This document shows, in pieces, positions 21,302-26,076 of a stretch of 26,076 nucleotides of DNA. Within the stretch, counting starts at the first letter, position 1, and the number at the start of each line of letters is the position of its first letter. Position numbers and translations under genes: made by a program. Origin of the DNA: JBBIGV01 sp037447335 (GTDB lineage Bacteria; Bacteroidota; Ignavibacteria; Ignavibacteriales; Ignavibacteriaceae). The stretch is taken from NCBI GenBank assembly GCA_037447335.1, contig JBBIGV010000052.1:1-26076 (forward strand), given 5' to 3'. Below the pieces are notes generated by a model. The model worked only from the letters and a program-made list of their open reading frames with translations, was not told where the DNA came from and searched no databases.

Positions 21302-22864
21302 TTATCTTTTAAAAAATCTTTTATGACCTTTTAGCTGCCGTACTTTTGGCTGTTCACTAACAATAGGTTTAATAACCGGAAATGTGATTTCAGCAAATTC
21401 TCTGCTTTCATTATGCAGCTTATCAAGTGAAGAGACCACGTACACCCTTTCTTCACCGGGTAATGGTAATTCATAATCTCGAAAAATTGTTTTAGCACCG
21501 GTAGAGATGTGAATTATTTTAGCAGGATTATCAAGGTTTATTTTTTCTTTGGCAGAAAACCTGTAGATAATATATCTCTCCGGCATATCACCATCTGCCG
21601 CTACGTGTGGAGCATCCCAGCTCAAAACAATACAAAGAGGTTCCTTTTCGATTCTAAGGTTAACAGGGGCAAGCGGTGGAATTGAATCTTTCCAGAACAT
21701 TGTTGGAATCAACGCAGGATGTTTGAAATAATGTTTCCTCAAAGAATCTGCAAAGTTTGAGAAGTTATTAGCGATTGATTTTGCACTAAAGAATACCGAA
21801 CCATAAATTTTTCCGTTTTCACGGTTAAGTCTGATTTGACCTCCCATCTCAGATCTCGAACCCCGGTATAACGGATCAATCATCTTTGCTGAGTAGTGCC
21901 CTATATACAAATGCCTGTCTTCTTTAACAGAAGCCCACCATGGTGCGATGCGTGCATAATCGGCAGTGTATTTACCGATTTCCCAGTAAATCTGCGGTAC
22001 GATATAATCTACAGTTTTTTGTCTTATCCATGTAAGCGGATCACAGTAAACAACGGAATAAGCATTCAGCCCTTTTGTACCGGTTAACCTGTTATCAACT
22101 ATACCGAAAGGACTAACCCCAAATTTAACATTAGGTTTGTAAAGATTGATCAAATTGTTCACTTCAGCGATCATCAGATTGATATTGTCTCGTCGCCAAT
22201 CCTCAATACTCCGTATTCCCCTGTTATGTTTGATAAACGTGTTGTAATCTTGGTACGTTATAACCGGGTCATAAGGATAAAAATAATCATCAAAGTGAAT
22301 CCCATCCACATCATACCGTGTTATAATATCCTTAACCACTTTAGTAATATGATTGCGAACTTCAGGCAAACCGGGGTCAAGCATTTTGTAAGAGCCGAAA
22401 TCGAGTATCCATTGCGGATGCCTTCTGGTTACATGATTTTCTGAAGCTGAGTAAGAACGGTTATTCAATGCGCGATATGGATTTAACCATGCGTGTAGCT
22501 CCATGCCGCGCTTATGAGCTTCTTCAATAGCAACCCTGAGTGGATCATAAAACGGTGTCGGTGAACTTCCCTGTTTACCTGTTAACCAGTAAGACCATGG
22601 TTCAATGGATGAATAGTAAAATGCATCACACTCTGCTCTTACCTGGAAAAATACGGCATTTATGCCAGCTTCTTTCAGCTTATCAAGAAGGAAGATGAGT
22701 TCTTTAATCTGATTTTGTGGATTTCCCAATGATGAAGGCCAGTCAATATTATAAATAGCAGCAATCCAGGCTGCTCTGAATTCACGTTTGGGATAAATAT
22801 CCTGTGCCTGTGTAATAACAGTTAAGAGGGCCGCGATGATTATTACTGTAGAAATTCTCTTCAT
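21302..22864 (-). CDS. GHL10-type (YngK/YddW-like) secreted glycosidase with fibronectin-III-like tail
   Basis: This protein of about 520 aa has a signal peptide (to about residue 20, cleavage near QAQ) and a GHL10 domain (DUF187), about residues 27-345, a TIM-barrel family related to GH10 and seen in YngK and YddW. Visible landmarks are EFRAAWIAAIYNIDWPS, AVFFQVRAECDAFYYS, LHAWLNPYRALNN and VDGIHFDDYFYPYDP, whose acidic residues are the likely catalytic site. The end (about 395-490) looks like a fibronectin-III-like domain. The substrate is unproved; peptidoglycan or other cell-surface glycans are suspected for the family. I prefer the ATG at 22864 over the TTG at 22867. Confidence 0.88.
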   Translation of the reverse strand: MKRISTVIIIAALLTVITQAQDIYPKREFRAAWIAAIYNIDWPSSLGNPQNQIKELIFLLDKLKEAGINAVFFQVRAECDAFYYSSIEPWSYWLTGKQGSSPTPFYDPLRVAIEEAHKRGMELHAWLNPYRALNNRSYSASENHVTRRHPQWILDFGSYKMLDPGLPEVRNHITKVVKDIITRYDVDGIHFDDYFYPYDPVITYQDYNTFIKHNRGIRSIEDWRRDNINLMIAEVNNLINLYKPNVKFGVSPFGIVDNRLTGTKGLNAYSVVYCDPLTWIRQKTVDYIVPQIYWEIGKYTADYARIAPWWASVKEDRHLYIGHYSAKMIDPLYRGSRSEMGGQIRLNRENGKIYGSVFFSAKSIANNFSNFADSLRKHYFKHPALIPTMFWKDSIPPLAPVNLRIEKEPLCIVLSWDAPHVAADGDMPERYIIYRFSAKEKINLDNPAKIIHISTGAKTIFRDYELPLPGEERVYVVSSLDKLHNESREFAEITFPVIKPIVSEQPKVRQLKGHKRFFKR

Positions 22865-23078
22865 CAATAATCTTATTTAATGCAGGATTTTTTCAATAGA
22901 CATTACAAATCAATCTTTGAGACGGGACTTAATATAATACTTAAAAAAATTTTTTTATAATTGTACAGAATTTTTTTAGATTATTTAAAACAAAAAAGAG
23001 AAATTTTCAAACGGAATAAATAAATCATGTTATATATGATTGTGAACAGTATTAACTGCAAATCCTCATTATTTTTAT

Positions 23079-23570
23079 ATGAGTAAAAAGAAAGTTTTAT
23101 TTGTCTGCCTCGGTAATATATGCAGATCCCCCGCTGCTGAAGCCGTAATGAACAAACTGATTGAAAAAGAAAATCTAAAAGAAAAAATTGAAACAGATTC
23201 TGCCGGGATTATGGGCTATCACACGGGTGAACAGGCTGATTCCCGTATGCGTAAACATGCAGCAAAAAGAGGTTATACAATTTCACACCTTGCACGTAAA
23301 GTAAATCCTGAAAAAGATTTCGAAAATTTTGATTACATCATTGCAATGGATGATGAAAATTTTGTAGGACTTCTTGAAATGGATAAAGATGCAAACCACC
23401 GTGATAAGTTTTTCAGGATGGTACGATTCTCACAGGATTTAGATCACAGCTGCGTATCTGATCCCTATTACGGCGGACCAGATGGCTTTGAACTTGTGCT
23501 TGACATTCTTGAAGATTCCTGCAAAGGCTTGCTCGAAAAATTAAAAGATGATATTAACCAGGGAAGTTAA
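23079..23570 (+). CDS. Low-molecular-weight phosphotyrosine phosphatase-family protein
   Basis: This 163-aa phosphatase has the CLGNICRSPAAEA P-loop with nucleophile C10 and R16, and the acid/base loop DPYYGGPDGFE near residue 128. All catalytic residues are present. Its last 23 bp overlap the start of the fructosamine-kinase gene. FN3K homologues are preceded by LMW-PTP genes in several phylogenetically distant bacteria, and the Thermus phosphatase of such an operon hydrolyses ribulosamine 5-phosphate and erythrulosamine 4-phosphate as well as phosphotyrosine. So a role in removal of sugar-phosphate adducts is more likely here than tyrosine signalling. No good Shine-Dalgarno precedes the ATG; a 19-codon ORF (23027-23086) overlaps the start. 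Confidence 0.92.
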   Translation: MSKKKVLFVCLGNICRSPAAEAVMNKLIEKENLKEKIETDSAGIMGYHTGEQADSRMRKHAAKRGYTISHLARKVNPEKDFENFDYIIAMDDENFVGLLEMDKDANHRDKFFRMVRFSQDLDHSCVSDPYYGGPDGFELVLDILEDSCKGLLEKLKDDINQGS

Positions 23571-24420
23571 AAACCGCATTGCATCTGAATTAAATTCAGA
23601 AATAGTATCTGCACAAGCACTCTCAGGCGGATGTATAAGCGATGCGTATCGGATTGTTCTAAAAACGGGTGAACACTATTTTCTAAAATTGAATAACCAC
23701 TCCCCTTCCGATATGTTCATCAAAGAGGCTAATGGACTGAAAGAATTAAAAAAAGCCAATGCAATCAAAGTGCCCGAAGTAATACTGGCAAAACATGATT
23801 TTATCATTCTCGAACTCATAACAAAAGGCAATGCTAAGAGAAATTTTTTTAAAGAGTTCGGAGAAAAATTTGCTGATCTTCACAAATACCATTCGGAACA
23901 TTTTGGTTTTTATGAAGATAATTACATCGGCTCAACTCAACAGAAGAACATTCCTGCTGAAGACGAAAGTTTTAACTGGGCAGAGTTTTATCTTCATAAA
24001 AGAATCCTCTTCCAGTACAGGCTTGCAGAAAAGAACGGATATGCAATAGAAGAACTGAGAGCAGGAATAAAATTCCTCGAGAATAATATCTTTAAAATTC
24101 TGGATGGAAGTGAAGAAAAACCCTCACTACTCCACGGTGACTTGTGGAGCGGGAACTATATGGTTGATGAAACAGGCTCGGCATGCCTTATCGATCCGGC
24201 TGTTTATTACGGTCAGAGAGAAGCGGATCTTGCAATGACAAAATTATTTGGCGGGTTCAGTTACGATTTTTATGAAGCTTATAACAAAACGTTCCCTCTG
24301 AGTCCTGGCTGGGAGTACAGAGAGAACGTTTACAAATTATATCATGTGCTTAATCATCTTAATCTTTTCGGAAGAAGCTATTATCACCAGGCAATTGCAC
24401 TGATAAAATATTATCAGTAA
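23548..24420 (+). CDS. Fructosamine/ribulosamine 3-kinase family protein
   Basis: This 290-aa kinase of the FN3K family phosphorylates sugars attached to amines, so that the adduct becomes unstable and falls off. It has the N-terminal SGGCISDAYRI motif (26-36), the FLKLN lysine strand (K47), and the catalytic HGDLWSGN (196-203, D198), with DPA (216-218) as the metal-binding motif. Bacterial members studied act mainly on ribulosamines and erythrulosamines rather than fructosamines. The ATG lies within the last codons of the phosphatase gene (23-bp overlap), strongly suggesting coupled translation. The stop is only 4 bp from the convergent FKBP gene stop. Confidence 0.92.
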   Translation: MILTREVKNRIASELNSEIVSAQALSGGCISDAYRIVLKTGEHYFLKLNNHSPSDMFIKEANGLKELKKANAIKVPEVILAKHDFIILELITKGNAKRNFFKEFGEKFADLHKYHSEHFGFYEDNYIGSTQQKNIPAEDESFNWAEFYLHKRILFQYRLAEKNGYAIEELRAGIKFLENNIFKILDGSEEKPSLLHGDLWSGNYMVDETGSACLIDPAVYYGQREADLAMTKLFGGFSYDFYEAYNKTFPLSPGWEYRENVYKLYHVLNHLNLFGRSYYHQAIALIKYYQ

Positions 24421-24424
24421 CGCA

Positions 24425-25252
24425 CTAATGTTCCTCTACCTTCAGTACCTGTACATCAAAAATCAAAGTTGCATTGGGAGGGATTACTTCATTTGACTGA
24501 CTGCCGTAAGCAAGTTCAGAAGGTATAATAAACCTTGCAGTGCTTCCTTCCCTTAAAAGCTGAACGCCTTCATCCCATCCTTTAATAACCATTCCGATTC
24601 CGGCTACAAAAGAAAAAGGTTCATCTCTTTCAACCGAACTGTCAAACTTTTTTCCGTCTGTAAGAAAACCGGAATAGTGTACAGTTACAAGTTTGCCTGA
24701 ATCTGCCTGTGCTCCTGTTCCTGCTTCAATTATAGCATACAGAAGACCGCTTTTTGTTTTCTGCAATTTTGATTCATCCACATCCCATTGTTTTACAACT
24801 TTTGGAACTCTTGATTCAATAACCTTTACTGTTAACTTCAGATCAGTATTCGGCGGAATAGGACCTATTCCTGCTTCACCATAAGCCAGATGCGAAGGAA
24901 TAATTATAGTTCTGGTTTCGCCAACATTCATACCAATAATTGCTTCATCACTTCCTTTAACGAAGCTTCCTTCACCAAGTATAAATTTATGCGGCTTGGT
25001 AAATCGTGTACTTCCGATACTTTGCATTATTTTTGTGCTGTCGAGATGCCAGTCACTATAAAGATCATCCCCCTCTTTTATCATCCAACCGTCAAACTCT
25101 ACGGTAATGAAATCACCAGCTTTAACTATTTCACCGGTTCCAACAGAATCAATTACTATCCGGTGCCCTTGTTCCAGTGTGATCACGTCAGGTTCTGTTT
25201 TACAACCTGTAAAAAAAATAACTGCTGCAAATAACAAGCTTAAATATTTCAT
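24425..25252 (-). CDS. Tandem FKBP-type peptidyl-prolyl isomerase lipoprotein
   Basis: This 275-aa lipoprotein has a signal ending in lipobox FTGC (C17) and two FKBP domains. The second (about 168-273) is canonical, with VHYSGFLTDGKKFDSS, MVIKGWDEG (W226), LAYG (Y249) and IPPNATL. The first (about 30-147) has the same frame but differs: a longer loop at about 60-85, F in place of the active-site tryptophan (VKG preceded by F97), and no FDSS block. It may be structural or chaperone-like rather than an isomerase. It is expected to help fold exported proteins in the periplasm or at the surface. A Bacteroidota-type promoter precedes it (25277-25306). It converges with the kinase gene with 4 bp between stops. 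Confidence 0.92.
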   Translation of the reverse strand: MKYLSLLFAAVIFFTGCKTEPDVITLEQGHRIVIDSVGTGEIVKAGDFITVEFDGWMIKEGDDLYSDWHLDSTKIMQSIGSTRFTKPHKFILGEGSFVKGSDEAIIGMNVGETRTIIIPSHLAYGEAGIGPIPPNTDLKLTVKVIESRVPKVVKQWDVDESKLQKTKSGLLYAIIEAGTGAQADSGKLVTVHYSGFLTDGKKFDSSVERDEPFSFVAGIGMVIKGWDEGVQLLREGSTARFIIPSELAYGSQSNEVIPPNATLIFDVQVLKVEEH

Positions 25253-25276
25253 TAATAATCCTTAATTTTTGTCGTG

Positions 25277-25306
25277 CAAATATACTATTCGCTGTTCAAG
25301 TACAAA
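25277..25306 (-). promoter_or_regulatory. Bacteroidota-type promoter for the FKBP lipoprotein
   Basis: On the minus strand TTTG (25306-25303) and TATATTTG (25284-25277) are separated by 18 nt, matching the TTTG...TAnnTTTG pattern used by the primary sigma factor of Bacteroidota. The ATG at 25252 lies about 25 nt downstream, so the leader would be short. Confidence 0.6.
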
Positions 25307-25400
25307 AATAAGTGAGACAGATTTCAATAAATGTTTTCAGTAATAGTAAAAATGTGTCATATCTGTTCTCAAAAGATCAATTAATAACTGAACCGGAAAA

Positions 25401-26057
25401 ATGCCTGCAAACTTTCTGATCTGTTTATTTTTATTCGGTACCGTCATTTTTTCAGAAACAGGACCTGAGCCGGATGTTACCAATTTCAAACACACGCAGG
25501 AGGCGTTTGAAGAAATACTGATTGATGCTGATTATACCCTGGATGAAGCATTGGCAGGTATTGAAATTCCCGGTTGGATAAGAAATGAATTGACCTTAGT
25601 GAACGTTGAATATTACTCATTCGATGATAAGCTGCACAGAGGGCAGATTGTTATTCATAAAGTGCTTGCGAAAGATATTGAAGCAATTTTTGAATTGATA
25701 AAAGAAAAACAATTCCCGATTGCCAAAGTTATTCCTATTGTTAAGTATAATTGGTCAGATGAAAAATCAATGCTTGATAATAATACCTCGGCATTCAATT
25801 ACAGAGTTGTTAAAGGGACAAATCGTCTGTCAAATCATGCTTATGGAAGGGCTATTGACATAAATCCATTTCAGAATTTCTGCATAAAAAATAAATATGT
25901 CTCACCCAAAAGTTCTTCATATAATCCAAATAAGCCAGGAACCATAACCGAAGATTCTTTTCTTGTAAAAGAATTTAAGAAGCGGGGATGGACATGGGGC
26001 GGCGACTGGAAAACTTTAAAAGATTATCAGCATTTCGAGAAGAAATCCGGCAAATAA
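25401..26057 (+). CDS. M15-family peptidase (VanY/CwlK-like), secreted
   Basis: This 218-aa peptidase probably cleaves peptidoglycan cross-links or stem peptides in the periplasm. A signal sequence covers residues 3-16. The zinc-ligand motifs of family M15 are present: SNHAYGRAID with H146 and D153, and the WGGDW...DYQHFE block with H211. These fit the M15C/L-alanyl-D-glutamate or D,D-carboxypeptidase-like group; substrate is not settled by the motifs. The ATG at 25401 is the only ATG downstream of an in-frame stop at 25389, so the start is firm. It shares a 148-bp divergent region with the FKBP gene. Confidence 0.88.
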   Translation: MPANFLICLFLFGTVIFSETGPEPDVTNFKHTQEAFEEILIDADYTLDEALAGIEIPGWIRNELTLVNVEYYSFDDKLHRGQIVIHKVLAKDIEAIFELIKEKQFPIAKVIPIVKYNWSDEKSMLDNNTSAFNYRVVKGTNRLSNHAYGRAIDINPFQNFCIKNKYVSPKSSSYNPNKPGTITEDSFLVKEFKKRGWTWGGDWKTLKDYQHFEKKSGK

Positions 26058-26076
26058 AATCTATCGATAATGATTC

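Noticed and set aside
23079..23570. Arsenate reductase
   Set aside because: The sequence has the phosphatase CLGNICRSP loop and DPYYGG acid loop; ArsC-type extra redox cysteines are not in the expected places.
24400..24417. CTGATAA/TTATCAG hairpin at the end of the kinase gene
   Set aside because: AT-only stem directly before the stop with no T-tract; too weak to call a terminator.

Overview
The window looks like chromosomal core sequence from an AT-rich, Gram-negative member of the Bacteroidota/FCB superphylum, most likely Ignavibacteria or a close relative. The signs are a secreted protein with a C-terminal type IX secretion (Por) sorting domain carrying the NFPNPFNPST signature, a TonB-dependent receptor with an N-terminal carboxypeptidase-regulatory-like domain, several outer-envelope lipoproteins, and one promoter of the Bacteroidota type (TTTG, 18 nt, TAnnTTTG). 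Unlike typical Bacteroidia, many genes here carry good Shine-Dalgarno sequences and several use TTG or GTG starts, which fits Ignavibacteria better. No rRNA, tRNA, CRISPR array, transposase or phage gene was seen.

Layout. Bases 1-198 hold no gene, only a run of local inverted repeats. From 199 to 8179 everything lies on the minus strand. Read in the direction of transcription it is: a SPOR-domain lipoprotein and a T9SS-sorted secreted protein ending at a hairpin terminator (6427-6469); ssb; then a compact CNNM/CorC-like membrane protein - small anchored protein - MCE (MlaD-like) protein - gamma-glutamyltransferase - acpS series with overlaps; and a small two-helix membrane protein followed by an HNH nuclease. 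The 8180-8490 gap is a divergent control region with an 18-bp palindrome, a 13-bp hairpin and a candidate 39-codon ORF. Bases 8491-11605 (plus strand) encode an unrecognised lipoprotein and a TonB-dependent receptor, separated by a strong terminator.

From 11756 to 22864 all genes are again on the minus strand. In transcription order: GHL10-type glycosidase, 7Fe-type ferredoxin, secreted endonuclease/exonuclease/phosphatase-family lipoprotein, short-chain dehydrogenase, ExbB-ExbD-ExbD, a perfect terminator hairpin, then yqeY-cvpA-mutS2 and a biotin carboxylase plus biotin carrier pair. On the plus strand at 23079-24420 an LMW phosphatase overlaps a fructosamine-kinase-family gene, a pair linked in the literature to removal of sugar adducts from proteins. 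It converges with a tandem-FKBP lipoprotein (24425-25252), and an M15 peptidase closes the window.

Functional themes are envelope biology (T9SS cargo, SPOR, MCE, TonB energisation, TonB receptor, FKBP lipoprotein, M15 peptidase, GHL10), lipid metabolism (AcpS, biotin-dependent carboxylase) and DNA maintenance (SSB, MutS2, HNH). No clearly new multi-gene system is evident. The best candidates for something undescribed are the small ORF, palindrome and hairpin ahead of the lipoprotein/TonB-receptor pair, the lone MCE gene in a ggt-acpS operon, and the unexplained inverted repeats at 77-188 and 5779-5879.
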